NCBI RefSeq assembly: GCF_905171775.1 | Contig: NC_053492.1 | Span: forward strand, 186,544,278 to 186,608,277 | Source of the DNA: Rana temporaria | Lineage: Eukaryota > Chordata > Amphibia > Anura > Ranidae | Length of the DNA: 64,000 nt | Direction of reading: 5' to 3' | Part shown: piece by piece, positions 20,961-31,243 of the stretch | Layout of the letters: each line of letters starts with the position of its first letter | Position numbering within the stretch: position 1 is the first letter of the stretch | The notes under the pieces: generated by a model | What the model was told of the DNA's origin: nothing | The model's database searches: none | The model's input: only the letters and a program-made list of their open reading frames with translations | Position numbers and translations under genes: made by a program

Positions 20961-22087
20961 CAAATGAAATCATCATTTAAAAACTGCATTTTCTATTTAC
21001 CCGGGTTATCTTTCTGTAATTTTTTAATTCGTTTGATGAACTGAATCATTTATGCAAAAAAATAAAATCAAAACGGGGGCAAATATCTTTTCACAGCACT
21101 GTATAGTAAATAAAGTCCTGACGGGGGATTGGTTGTAGCATAAGGGTATCTGTTCTTCACAATTGTTTTTATTCTTTATAATTCTACAAATGGTACTTCA
21201 TGCAATAGGAAAAAATGAAGTCTATATAACATCTGCAACAACTGGTTAATTATATGTTTCCATTCTGGTATTTATTTAAAAACTGAATACGGGATTTCCC
21301 CGCAATAAATGAGTTGAAACAGTATAAAAGTTTGGCATCTTAGGAAATTCTTCAAGCTCTACAGCCAACAATACTAATGTATATAACCAGATTTCTATAG
21401 GTACAAGTGGGATTAAACTGGATTTTGTGTTAGTTCAAGATTCATGCTCATATTCACATAGCACAAGACCAAAAAACACTTTCCTTAACCAGGGTACCAA
21501 AGGTGTTTCATTAAACAATGTCTGAAATATAATGCAAGTAAATGATCAGAACGTCACATTTTTGGCCATTTTTTCTTAGTTAATTCCTTGGCATTCCTTT
21601 CTAAGCAGTGATGAGCCTAACACTGCTTGCATATCTGACGCTGTGCCCTCTCTGCCAACCCCTTTAGCAGCAAACAGTTAATATGCTCCTAGTACGTATG
21701 GCACCACTAGAGAGAACACTTGACTTGGCCAGAAAGATTAAGTAGATGTCAGAGGAATAAGAGGTTTTATTTCTCCTGTAGGATGTACAGAATCCCTTTC
21801 TTAGGCTGACTCATATTTCCCAGAGTAAAAGACGTCACTGTCTGACAGGGAGGCAAATTGTGTCCGGCTTAATGCATCTGGCTCCCTCCAGCAACGAGCT
21901 GACCCTTGCATTAAAAAGTGACTTTTATTTTCTTCAAGCTGGTTTCAGGGTGCTTGCTTGGTAAAATAATGGACTATTCACACTAGACGGAGCTTTTGAA
22001 GTGGGCTGTATGTCCTTTGAATCCAAATTCGTTCTAGTTTCTGTCCAAGTTATGTTGTGGAGTATTTTGTATGAGTATTAGAGGCTT
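20961..22087. other. Unassigned, single-copy-looking DNA
   Basis: No repeat ends recognised. 21580-21990 has balanced base composition and no simple repeats, so it is a reasonable place to look for conserved non-coding sequence. Confidence 0.4.
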
Positions 22088-22630
22088 TTAACTGCTTCAA
22101 TACTGGGCACCTTCACCCCCTTCCTGCCAGGCCAGTTTTCAGCTTTCATCGCTGTCAGACTTCAAATGACAATTGCACAGTCATGCAACGGTGTACCCAA
22201 ATTACATTTTTATATTTTTTTGAGACAGATAGAGCTTTCTTTTGGTAGTATTTAATCTCCACTGGATTTTTTATTATTTTTTTTGCAAAAAAAAAAAGAG
22301 CAAAAATTAAAAAAAAAATGTTTTTCTTAGTTTCTATTATAACATTTTGTAAATAAGTAATTTTTCTCCATCACGGATGTGCGCTGATGAGGCTGCACTG
22401 ACGAGGAGGCTCTAATATGCAGCACTCATGGGCATTGATAGGTGGCACTGATAGGCGGCACTGATAGGAGAAACTGAAAGGCGGCAATGGTGAGCACTGA
22501 TAGGCGGCACTAATAAGCAGGCAAAAACTTTGAAAAGAAGATATGGACAGCCGCACACCACAAAACCTTAAAAGGGTAGCCTTTTAATGGTAAAGGGAAG
22601 AAGGCACTACAAAAAACAGAAAGCAGTGGG

Positions 22631-22680
22631 GTATATAGCTGACGCGTTTCGCACTGAGGTTCAGTGCTTAGTCATAGCTT
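22631..22680 (-). ncRNA. Hammerhead-like motif with two core changes
   Basis: Minus strand: AGCT helix I, then ATGACTAA where CUGANGA plus the extra base is expected (C3 to A, G8 to U), a strong 7-bp helix II (GCACTGA/TCAGTGC), GAAA, ACGCGT helix III, U-C, and AGCT. Architecture is intact but the catalytic box is altered, so cleavage is not expected. Confidence 0.55.
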
Positions 22681-22686
22681 AGTCAT

Positions 22687-22730
22687 TGCTATGACTAAGC
22701 ACTGAACCCCAGTGCGAAATGTGTCAGCTA
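22687..22730 (+). ncRNA. Hammerhead-like motif, second arm
   Basis: Plus-strand counterpart of the motif at 22631-22680, with the same ATGACTAA box, GAAA at 22716-22719 and decayed helix III (ATGTGT). The shared changes show they predate the inverted duplication. Confidence 0.5.
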
Positions 22731-23037
22731 TATACCCCACTGCTTGCTGTTTTTGGTAGTGCCTTCTTTCCTTTACCATTAAAAGGCTACATTTTAAAAA
22801 AATTTTGGTGTGCCTATCTTCTTTTCAAAGTTTTTGCTCTGTGCATTGCCAGCACCCATCTGGTTCTGAGAGGACACTGACTGCTTAGTACACTCACCTG
22901 GAGCGTCAGTTCTCCCCTTACTAATAAGAAGGCACTGATGGGTACTGAAAGGCAGCACTGACTGGCATCACTGACGGGCACTGATCGGCATCACTGCTGG
23001 GCACTGATTGGCATCACTGCTGGGCACTATTGGGGTT

Positions 23038-23084
23038 GCACTGATCATCAGGGCACTGATTATCAGTGCCCTGATGATCAGTGC
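23038..23084. repeat. 47-bp perfect palindrome
   Basis: 23-nt arms (23038-23060 and 23062-23084) are exactly complementary around one T. It grew within the CACTGAT minisatellite of the TTAA element and is a potential cruciform. Confidence 0.95.
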
Positions 23085-23404
23085 ACATCTCACCTTTGAG
23101 GAAATGCTTCTGATCTGCTCTCCTCTCCTTACATGCTGTCAATGTGAGGAGAGCCAATAGCCGACATTTCCTTGTTTACCTTTGATCAGCTGTGTTGGAC
23201 ACAGCTGATCACATGGGTAAAGAGTCTCGTCATTGGCTCTTTACCAAGATCGGTAATGCGTTGTGTCCCAGGGACACAACTCACCACCGATTGCTGTGCT
23301 GCCAAGCACGGAGAGAGTGCGACGACGTCATATGATGTTGTCCCAGAAAGAGAGAGCCACCTTGCGCCCGTCAATTGACAATACAGCTGGCGGAAGCTGG
23401 TTAA

Positions 23405-23445
23405 AGTGGACCTCCAGGTCCACGTATTGTATGTTGTCATAGAAA
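23405..23445. repeat. TTAA MITE stub
   Basis: AGTGGACCTCCAGGTCCACG directly after the shared TTAA; itself a small inverted repeat. Confidence 0.45.
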
Positions 23446-23578
23446 AGTCATAAATGTATTCATAATGCTGTTAGTGTATCTGCTTGATATATCATTTTCT
23501 CAGCATTCGCTGCTCAGCAGATTTCAGACTAAAACTGATGGTTAGCCATTCTGAGCTCATCAGGCATTGCACAGTACT

Positions 23579-23870
23579 AGGGATCTAACAATTTTTAACA
23601 CGTAGGAACCCTTGAAAGAAACTTTAATGTCTCAGGGATCCCCTGCCAATAATTACTGGACCCACATCTCACTGTAGATTAACATAGTGGTCAGAGGGAA
23701 GAAAGCTTCTTACGTGGTAGCCAAAAATATAAAGATATTAAAAATAGGTGTCATTGGTTACATATCTGAGAGCCAAAAACTGTAATACTGTAATATTTTA
23801 CTATAGACATTGTTGTGTCTGATATTCACTGCTGTTGCATGATATACTTCTAATAGATATTTCATTGTTA
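23579..23870. repeat. hAT-like fragment
   Basis: TTTTTAACACGTAGGAACCC followed by TTGAAAGAAACTTTAATGTC resembles the terminal region of a hAT family whose other fragment, inverted, ends at 33928. No intact ends. Confidence 0.35.
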
Positions 23871-24605
23871 ATAAACTTTATAAACTGTATGTAAAAAATG
23901 CATAAAATACAAACTATTGTTTATGAGATCTTGCCAGATCTTCCATAGATAAAATAGAAAGCTAGTGGGTGCCTTTAATTGGAACATCACTTGGGGGGGC
24001 TTAAAACTAGGTGAGTCTGGTATATGTGCATTTGGATGCCTACATCAAAAGATAATTCCCTTTGTTATTTTTGGAACCTGCAAACCTCCTCCTAAGTTAA
24101 AGTCTATCTTGACGTCCCAAAAGCTCACCTGTAAGGAAGAATTAATTTCTATATGCCGATTAAATCAATAATGGAGAAAAAAATGATTACCCCTTTCTGC
24201 GCTTGTGTGCTCTATAAATGACATGCAATAGATAGATACTTGGCAAATAATTCTTCACATTTTTCAAGACTATGCATATCATGCTAGGGCCAAACATTTC
24301 TGATCTTGTTTAGATTATATGTTTGCTGCTCATGATTACGTGCCCCTGGTCATACATTATTATCACACATTTTTATCACTAGCAGCATTGAATTTCTAAC
24401 CATACACCTGTTTATATAACCTTTTTCTATATCTTAAAGTATATTCAAGAAAAACATTTCCTAAATCAGAAAAAAATAACATAACTCACATGCATTTGAT
24501 TTTTTTCATTTTACTCCCCATAGCTTTTTTTTACAATTTCCCCTTGCCACACCACTATATTTCCTATGGAGTCCTGTGTGAGTCTCCACACTGTGTGCAC
24601 TCCCT
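23871..24605. other. Unassigned AT-rich DNA
   Basis: No feature recognised. Confidence 0.45.
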
Positions 24606-25333
24606 GGGCTAGATTCACATAGAGTTAGGCCGGCGTATCAGTAAATACGCCGACCTAACTCGGAATCTGCGCCGACCTAAGTTTAAGTGTATTCTCAAAC
24701 AGAGATACACTTAAACCTATGTAAGATACGACGGCTTGCGCCGTCCTATCTTAGGGTGCAATATTTAGTCTGGCCGCTAGGTGGCGCTTCCATTGCGATC
24801 GGCGTAGAATATGTAAATCACTAGATACGCCTATTCACAAACGTACGCCCGGCCGACGCAGTACAGATATGCCGTTTACGTAACGCATTATCAGGCCTAA
24901 AGATATTCCATCAAATAGCTGGAATAGTAATGTTAAGTATGGCCGCCGCTCCCACGTCGAAATTCGAAAATTTTACGTCGTTTGCGTAAGTTGTTCATGA
25001 ATAGGGATTTACGTCATTTACGTCCACGTCTAAACCAATAGGCCCGTGCGGCGTACGTTGCCGCAATGCACACTAGGATATGTAGGCGGACGGTGCATGC
25101 GCCGTTCCAAAAAAACGTCAATCACGTCAGGTCAAACAAAATTAACATTAAACACACGCCCTCAGCCTATTTTGACTTAGGCGCCCTTACGCCCGCTTTG
25201 GGCTACGCCGCCGTAACTTAGCAGGCAAGTACTATGTGAATCATGTACTTGCCTCGCTAACTTACGGCGGCGTAGTGTAAAGACGATACACTACGCCACC
25301 GCAAAGTTAGGGCGGGCTATGTGAATCTAGCCC
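24606..25333. mobile_element. Palindromic MITE, TAGATTC family, full length (copy E)
   Basis: Ends GGGCTAGATTCAC and GTGAATCTAGCCC are exact inverted repeats. It holds the subterminal GGCCGGCGTATCAGTAAATA box and a CTTACGGCGGCGTAG box near the right end. Similar throughout to copy F. Confidence 0.88.
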
Positions 25334-25711
25334 CTTTTCTCTAGTCTCCTGCTCTGTACTACAAAGCTACATGCAGCCATTTAACGCTACACACACACAC
25401 ACTGTCAAAACTCAGTGGTGATTGACAGAGGCTGTGTGTCCCTCTAGCACTGGCTGTGTGTCCCTCTAGCACTGGCTGTGTGTGCAGAACTCTGAAAGGC
25501 TGCATGTAGATTTGTAGGACAGAGCGGGAGACTCACACGAGAATCTATTAGACCCAGCAGGACAGGGGGCACAGAGATACACAGTGTCACGATCAGGAGT
25601 CAGGCTCAAAGACCAGTTGCTATAGCAGTAGTGGAACTACCACTGAACAGCAGGATAGGTACACAGGCAGTCACCCTGGTGAATGATGCAGGCTCACCTG
25701 AGGCTCACCTG

Positions 25712-26424
25712 TGTCAGGGCACAGACCTTTCACGGTCACATTCCCCAGCTGGTTCTGGGTAGAATCGAACCTGGGACTTCATTTTCAGGTCCGGCTCTTT
25801 GTCTCTGAGCCACTGCTCAGTTCTATTCTGTGTGCTGTCCATTGGAGCCTGGTTCTGAAACCTGTACTTCTGTGGACCAATCAGTGGCCAGTGCGGCCTA
25901 TTTAAGCCAGCCCCTTCCCCTTTGCTAATGGCTGGTTCGTTGTCAGCTTTACCTTGTTTGAAACACCTTGAAGAAACCTGAACCTTTACCTGTTTGACCC
26001 GGATCTGGACTTGACTATTTTTTTGCCTTCTCCTGTACTTGACCCCTGGATTGTTTATTGGACCTGCTGCCGTCTCCACTCCCTTTGACCATTGGCTTAC
26101 TGACTTGGACTCTCTGCCTTCCGGAACCCCTGACCATTTGGCTTGCTTCTTGGATCTCCTGTTGTCCTGACCTGAACGGGCTCTCAGCCTTCTGGACTTT
26201 GTTTTTGCACCTGCATCCCTGCTATATCTACCACAGCTCCCCTGGTGTCTTCGCATCACATCTCCAGTGATTCTCGTCTTACCATCTTCCGCTGCTGGTA
26301 GCCGGTGCCTCTTTGTGCCCCTCCTCGCTGTTACCACCTCCAGGGGGTGAGGTGCACAGAGTCGCAAAGGTAGCCGCCCTTGGCATCTCGGCCTCGGTGA
26401 GTACTTACCTTAACGGTCCTGACA
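25712..26424 (+). mobile_element. 5' LTR of Ty3/gypsy element
   Basis: 713 bp, starting TGTCAGGG and ending CCTGACA. Almost identical to 28077-28792. A 4-bp target copy CCTG precedes it at 25708-25711. A splice-donor-like G|GTGAGT occurs at 26396-26402. I see no conventional TGG primer-binding site; the sequence after the LTR is GTACGAACCAGCC. Confidence 0.92.
25877..25905 (+). promoter_or_regulatory. LTR promoter boxes: CCAAT and TATA-like
   Basis: ACCAATCAG (CCAAT at 25877-25881) lies 18 nt upstream of TATTTAA (25899-25905), the expected layout of an LTR U3 promoter. The same boxes occur in the 3' LTR. Confidence 0.6.
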
Positions 26425-26440
26425 GTACGAACCAGCCATT

Positions 26441-27976
26441 ATGTCTGAGGCCGACAGGGCATGCTCACCCCTTGAAAACCTGTGTCAACAGGTGTCTGTT
26501 TTGACGGTTGCCGTTCAAAAATTGCAAGAAGGTAAACCTTTACATAATGGACTAACTAATAATATGGAGTCCGCAGACTTGTACAAGATGCTCACCTCCC
26601 TGGCTCTGCAAGTCTCCAGCCTGAACCATACTATTCAGGAACTACAACAAGAAGTCCAAAAATTTAAAGGGACAACACGCCCAGCCCCGGAACCAGCATG
26701 TTATGAACCTTTTGTTGTCATGCCAGAAAAATTTGATGGTAGCCGTGCATCCTTCTTGTGCTTTAAAACCGACTGTGAGCTATTGTTCACCCTTAAACCT
26801 AGGACCTATGCCACGGACTATATTAGGGTTAGAGCCTCCGTCAACTTGCTAACAGGGCAGGTCAAATCGTGGGCTCACCTGCTGCTGCAGGAAAAAAGTC
26901 CAGTCTTGGACAGCTGGGAGACGTTCATGTCTGCTCTGGACTCATATATCCCTGCTTCCAAGAGGACCAGCACTCCCAGGTCTGCTCTTAATTCACGAGG
27001 CCTACGGGTACCCAAGGATAGGAAGCCCCAGTACGGTTATGACCTCCAGCCAGCCCAGTGTGGGCCAAATTATGAGACTCCGTATGTGCCCAGCCTGGAA
27101 GTTTCCCCATCACAAGGTCTTGACATTTCTGCGGATGCACACACGCCTACCTTGGAGGAGGAAGAACCCATGCAGATCGGGGCCATCCGGTCCAGCCTAT
27201 CTGAGGTAGAAAGAGAGCGGAGGAGAGGCTATGGACTTTGCTTTTATTGTGGTGCTAGCGGGCACCATATATCGCTCTGCCCAACTCGCCCACCTCGGCC
27301 AAAGCTTCTTCAGCTGGGTACTATTGGGAGTTTTTTCTATGCCTCAGAATCTGTACCTACCTCTCCAGTGTCCCCAGTTCCGGCTCCAGTGTCTTCAGTT
27401 CCAGTGTCTTCAGTTCCAGTGTCTTCAGTTCCAGTGTCTTCAGTTCCAGTGTCTTCAGTTCCTGTGTCCCCAGTTCCTGTGTCCCCAGTTCCAGTGTCTT
27501 CAGTTCCTGTGTCCCCAGTTCCAGTGTCCCCAGTTCCAGTGTCTTCAGTTCCTGTGTCCCCAGTTCCAGTGTCTGCAGTTCCTGTGTCCCCAGTTCCAGT
27601 GTCTTCAGTTCCTGTGTCTTCAGTTCCTGTGTCCCCAGTTCCAGTTCTTATGTCTTCAGTTTCTGTGTCCCCAGTTCCAGTTCCTGTGTCTTCAGTTCCA
27701 GTGTCTTCAGTTCCAGTGTCTTCAGTTCCAGTGTCTTCAGTTCCAGTGTCTTCAGTTCCTGTGTCCCCAGTTCCAGTGTCTTCAGTTCCTGTGTCCCCAG
27801 TTGAAATTCCAGATCATATCTCCCCAAGTGAAGTTCTCCCTCCAGACTGCACATATGCCTCAAATGGTACCATAGTTTGTAAACGGGATCTGGAGATATT
27901 TGAACGAGCTTTACAAGCGAGGAGGGCACCCCCTACCAGAACTTCAGGATCAACTAAGTCCAAAAAGAAAAAGTAA
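26441..27976 (+). CDS. Gag-like protein of a non-autonomous Ty3/gypsy (sushi-class) element
   Basis: Open 511-residue frame starting 16 nt after the LTR. Residues about 10-75 look coiled-coil, with heptad-like L/V spacing. Residues 93-170 (MPEKFDGSRASFLCFKTDC to TFMSALDSYI) match the N-terminal capsid region of sushi-type Gag proteins, the family that gave rise to mammalian RTL/PEG10 genes. A CX2CX4HX4C zinc knuckle is exact at C267, C270, H275, C280. Family members normally continue for longer after the SYI region, so the capsid C-terminal half appears deleted. Residues about 303-458 are an expanded VPVSS/VPVSP repeat. No protease, reverse transcriptase or integrase follows, so movement would need enzymes from a relative. 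Gag would package element RNA in cytoplasmic particles. Confidence 0.85.
   Translation: MSEADRACSPLENLCQQVSVLTVAVQKLQEGKPLHNGLTNNMESADLYKMLTSLALQVSSLNHTIQELQQEVQKFKGTTRPAPEPACYEPFVVMPEKFDGSRASFLCFKTDCELLFTLKPRTYATDYIRVRASVNLLTGQVKSWAHLLLQEKSPVLDSWETFMSALDSYIPASKRTSTPRSALNSRGLRVPKDRKPQYGYDLQPAQCGPNYETPYVPSLEVSPSQGLDISADAHTPTLEEEEPMQIGAIRSSLSEVERERRRGYGLCFYCGASGHHISLCPTRPPRPKLLQLGTIGSFFYASESVPTSPVSPVPAPVSSVPVSSVPVSSVPVSSVPVSSVPVSPVPVSPVPVSSVPVSPVPVSPVPVSSVPVSPVPVSAVPVSPVPVSSVPVSSVPVSPVPVLMSSVSVSPVPVPVSSVPVSSVPVSSVPVSSVPVSSVPVSPVPVSSVPVSPVEIPDHISPSEVLPPDCTYASNGTIVCKRDLEIFERALQARRAPPTRTSGSTKSKKKK
27349..27800 (+). repeat. 15-bp coding minisatellite in gag
   Basis: About 30 units of a 15-nt word such as TCAGTTCCAGTGTCT or CCAGTTCCTGTGTCC. 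Encodes VPVSS/VPVSP. Because 15 is divisible by three and the unit lacks stops, a second frame (27231-27875) and an antisense frame are also open; I treat those as shadows. Confidence 0.95.
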
Positions 27977-28062
27977 AGATCTACATGCTCCATGTTCTAT
28001 CCGAGCTTCCATCAGGAGCATCCGGAACTAATGGACAGTTTGGGCGTCCGGAGTCCGCCCCT

Positions 28063-28073
28063 AGGGGGGGGGG
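28063..28073 (+). other. Polypurine tract
   Basis: AGGGGGGGGGG, three bases before the 3' LTR; the expected primer site for plus-strand synthesis in LTR retrotransposons. Confidence 0.75.
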
Positions 28074-28076
28074 CAC

Positions 28077-28792
28077 TGTCAGGGCACAGACCTTTCACGG
28101 TCACATTCCCCAGCTGGTTCTGGGTAGAATCGAACCTGGGACTTCTTCATTTTCAGGTCCGGCTCTTTGTCTCTGAGCCACTGCTCAGTTCTATTCTGTG
28201 TGCTGTCCATTGGAGCCTGGTTCTGAAACCTGTACTTCTGTGGACCAATCAGTGGCCAGTGCGGCCTATTTAAGCCAGCCCCTTCCCCTTTGCTAATGGC
28301 TGGTTCGTTGTCAGCTTTACCTTGTTTGAAACACCTTGAAGAAACCTGAACCTTTACCTGTTTGACCCGGATCTGGACTTGACTACTCTTTTGCCTTCTC
28401 CTGCACTTGACCCCTGGATTGTTTATTGGACCTGCTGCCGTCTCCACTCCCTTTGACCATTGGCTTACTGACTTGGACTCTCTGCCTTCCGGAACCCCTG
28501 ACCATTTGGCTTGCTTCTTGGATCTCCTGTTGTCCTGACCTGAATGGGCTCTGAGCCTTCTGGACTTTGTTTTTGCACCTGCATCCCTGCTATATCTACC
28601 ACAGCTCCCCTGGTGTCTTTGCATCACATCTCCAGTGATTCTCGTCTTACCATCTTCCGCTGCTGGTAGCCGGTGCCTCTTTGTGCCCCTCCTCGCTGTT
28701 ACCACCTCCAGGGGGTGAGGTGCACAGAGTCGCAAAGGTAGCCGCCCTCGGCATCTCGGCCTCGGTGAGTACTTACCTTAACGGTCCTGACA
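28077..28792 (+). mobile_element. 3' LTR of Ty3/gypsy element
   Basis: 716 bp. By eye it differs from the 5' LTR by about 7 substitutions and one 3-bp indel (an extra TTC near 28142), about 1% divergence. Followed by CCTG, matching the 4-bp target copy before the 5' LTR. Confidence 0.92.
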
Positions 28793-29259
28793 CCTGAGGT
28801 GCAGAGTCTAAATACTAACCGGTGTTCCCCAGAGCTTTTGATGGTTGAGATGGATTTTGCTGCTTGTTAGTACTAAGTTATGGTCCTCAGGATCACCCCA
28901 CCAGGAGGTGAGCAAGCTGGGGTCCAGTTGCAGATAAGCAGGTAGGGATCAAACAGAAGCACAGTCAGTAAACAAGCCAAAAGGTCAGTAACAAGTAGTT
29001 GCAGGTTGGGTTCAGGAAGAAGCGTAGTGAAAGAACAAGCCAAGGGTCGATAACGAGTGGTCACAAAATATGGAGGATTGTGGGGAAGACAAGAGTGAGA
29101 TACTGGCTGGAGAGAGCACAATAATCTGGCAAAAAGGAAGTGCAGAGACATGGCCTAAATCAGGAAGTTCATGGAAGAAGCAAAAGAAGTCAGGGTTCAA
29201 GACAGACAAGATTCAAGACAGGATCATTCAAGGAATTGCCCCAGGAACTGTCTCGCATT

Positions 29260-29690
29260 ATGAAAAACGATACTTTGTGTATTGCTATAATCTTACTGGC
29301 TTTGATCTTACACCTGTGAATGTTATGTTTTGATTGTCATCCAATAGTACTAATGTACATTACATGCTTTCATTTTTTTTAAATTGACATGTAATTTTCT
29401 TTTTGTATGTTCCATAAAGACAAACAAAACATATTTTTGATTTGACAAAAATTATTGCGTAAACTGCTAAGTGTATTATAGCTCTAATCTGGGTAGTGGT
29501 GATTACAAACACCAATGGGAAGTGCACTCTTTTAGCAGACATGCAAACTTGATGTAGGTTAGCCTTGCCATGAAGAAAGAGTAGAGGTCCACATTTTTCT
29601 GTGAATGCACAAGTGTAACTGACAATGATGACTGGGGAAATAAATATTTTCTTTGTAGAAAAGGCAGGAACTAGCATATGTTAATTATAA
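29260..29690. other. Unassigned AT-rich DNA
   Basis: No feature recognised. Confidence 0.4.
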
Positions 29691-30239
29691 CGATAGTTAG
29701 AAGCAGGGGCATGGGGAGGGGGATGCTGACCGGGACTATAGCCCCGAGTGGGCCACCCAAAAAGCCCTGGGTCTTGGTATTAACAGTGACAATTTCTAGC
29801 CCCGAGTCCCATGGCCTGGGTATGGTCAGAAACTCTGGGCTATTGGCCCCCTGCCATGGAGCCGCTGCCGGACTGCCTCTGAAGGGAAGGGTGGGAGAGA
29901 GCGTGGCCAGGCAAAGTGGTGATCTCTAGCCCACCACTTACCCGGTGCAGCCGAGTGACATGCAAAGTCCCATCTCCTGAACCAGCTCCTATGATGGACG
30001 TCACACTGGTCCATTGCCAGGAAGTGTAATGTCCATCATCAGAGGTGTATTTAGGTTTTGTGCTGCCCTAGGCCTGACTAAACTCATGCGCCCCCTAATT
30101 TAAATATGACCCACCCCTTCCTGTTTAAGACATGCCCTATCATCTGTAAACAACACCCCTTCCACTTTAGGCCCCACCTTTTCCTGTTAGAGCTCCGCCT
30201 CTTCCTCTCTGTACATTAGCACACTCACGCACCATTCAC

Positions 30240-30366
30240 TCCATACTTACATCAATCAATCCAGTTGCAGTTGGCTCCTGTCTAAATTGTTGCCCTTACC
30301 ATGTGTATGTATGAATGCGAGTTAGGGACTTTAGATTGTAAGCTCCTTGAGGGCAGGGACTGATGT
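30240..30366 (+). repeat. SINE tail captured inside the hAT element
   Basis: GAGTTAGGGACTTTAGATTG and AAGCTCCTTGAGGGCAGGGA match the tail of the SINE at 42989-44828, in the opposite orientation. The tRNA-like head is absent. Confidence 0.75.
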
Positions 30367-30368
30367 GA

Positions 30369-30450
30369 CCTCTGTACCCTCCCCGCACCTCTGTACCCTC
30401 CCAGCACTTCTGTACCCTCCCCGTACCTCTGTACCCTCCCCGCACCTCTG
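30369..30450. repeat. 19-bp tandem array
   Basis: About four to five copies of CCTCTGTACCCTCCCCGCA. Confidence 0.88.
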
Positions 30451-31243
30451 GTATGACATGCATCCGATCTGGCCAATCACCGGCCGTTTAATGCGGGCGT
30501 CAGTCGCTCCCTGCCCCTGGCCAAGTACGCCCCATGTATGTTGCTAGCGCAAGTGCCACGCTACATGCCGCCGCGCCGGGGGCTAAATTTATGAGGGAGC
30601 CGGAAGGCGGCTGCGGGAGCCGATTAAATAAAAGGACGGATCGGGGGTCTTTTTTTTTCGGGTGGGGGGGGCGGCTTTGGTGCCCGTGCCGCCCCCCGCA
30701 AAGTGCCGCCCTAGGCCTAGGCCTTGTCGGCCTAGGCCAAGATACATCCCTGTCCATCATAGGAGCCGGTCAGGAGGCAGGGCGCGCTGGATGAACGGAA
30801 GATTCACGCTCTGTGTAAATCGGTGTCTCCTCTCCTGATAGGCATTGCTGTCTGATCAGGCTGCATGGGCACAGGTAAGGCTGATCTACTGAGGGGATGG
30901 GGACTGATCAGGCTGCATGGGCACAGGTTAGGGAGGGTGAGCTGGTGATGGGATGGGCACTGATCAGGCTGAATTGATGGGCATTAGGACCCTAGGGATC
31001 CCCAGTCTTTGCTATGGTGATGGTACAGTATGTATGAAGGGCCGTATAGGGCTTTATTTCTTGTCTATCTCTGTCATTCATCTTCCAACCTTCCTCAAAA
31101 GGTTCCTACTCTTCTAAAACTCCCCTACCCTTACCATCCTCCCTCCATTACTTTAAGATATACATGTTTTTCCAATTGCACCCCAGAAAATAAAGAAAAA
31201 AAAATTGGGAATGGCAATTGCTCACTTGTGTTTGTGAACGTAA

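Larger units (their letters stand above)
22518..22919. mobile_element. Foldback hammerhead-bearing insert with 9-bp target duplication
   Basis: Flanked by ACTAATAAG at 22509-22517 and 22920-22928. Arms run from 22521 (GCAAAAACTTTGAAAAGAAG) to 22839 inverted, centred near 22682, followed by a roughly 80-nt tail outside the fold. Each arm holds one hammerhead-like motif, pointing in opposite directions. Confidence 0.75.
22092..23400 (-). mobile_element. 1-kb TTAA element, minus, with internal minisatellite and insert
   Basis: TTAA at 22088-22091 and 23401-23404. Inverted relative to 4963: GATAGAGCTTTCTTTTGGTA near 22230 is the conserved block. It contains a degenerate CACTGATAGGCGG array (22380-22520, resuming 22925-23060) interrupted by a foldback insert at 22518-22919. 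Confidence 0.8.
25565..29250 (-). repeat. Older LTR-type element hosting the gypsy insertion
   Basis: Sequence 25565-25711 (GTCACGATCAGGAGTCAGG...) and 28793-29250 (AAGCAGGTAGGGATCAAACA, CAAGCCAAGGGTCGATAACG) reads as one decayed repeat of the type seen in antisense frog gypsy LTRs. It was split by the younger element. Boundaries are approximate. Confidence 0.4.
30040..30752. mobile_element. hAT non-autonomous element with 8-bp duplication
   Basis: TCCATCAT duplicated exactly at 30032-30039 and 30753-30760. Ends CAGAGGTGTATTTAGG and, inverted, CAGGGATGTATCTTGG. CAG ends and an 8-bp duplication are hAT hallmarks. The interior carries a SINE tail (30240-30366), a 19-bp tandem array and a GC-rich GCCGCCCTAGGCCTAGGCC block. 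No transposase. Confidence 0.88.
29695..31030. repeat. Possible host repeat around the hAT insertion
   Basis: GC-rich non-coding DNA on both sides of the hAT at 30040-30752. AGCTCCTATGATGGAC (left) faces GTCCATCATAGGAGCC (right), suggesting a larger inverted-repeat element. After 30850 a CTGATCAGGCTGCATGGGCA word repeats three times. Confidence 0.35.

Noticed and set aside
27231..27875. Second frame within gag giving a QFQCLQ-rich peptide
   Set aside because: A shadow of the 15-bp repeat. The main frame has the capsid region and zinc knuckle.
25714..28735. Two 217-218-codon antisense ORFs in the LTRs
   Set aside because: Near-identical because the LTRs are duplicated. No recognisable domain; likely chance openness of the antisense strand.
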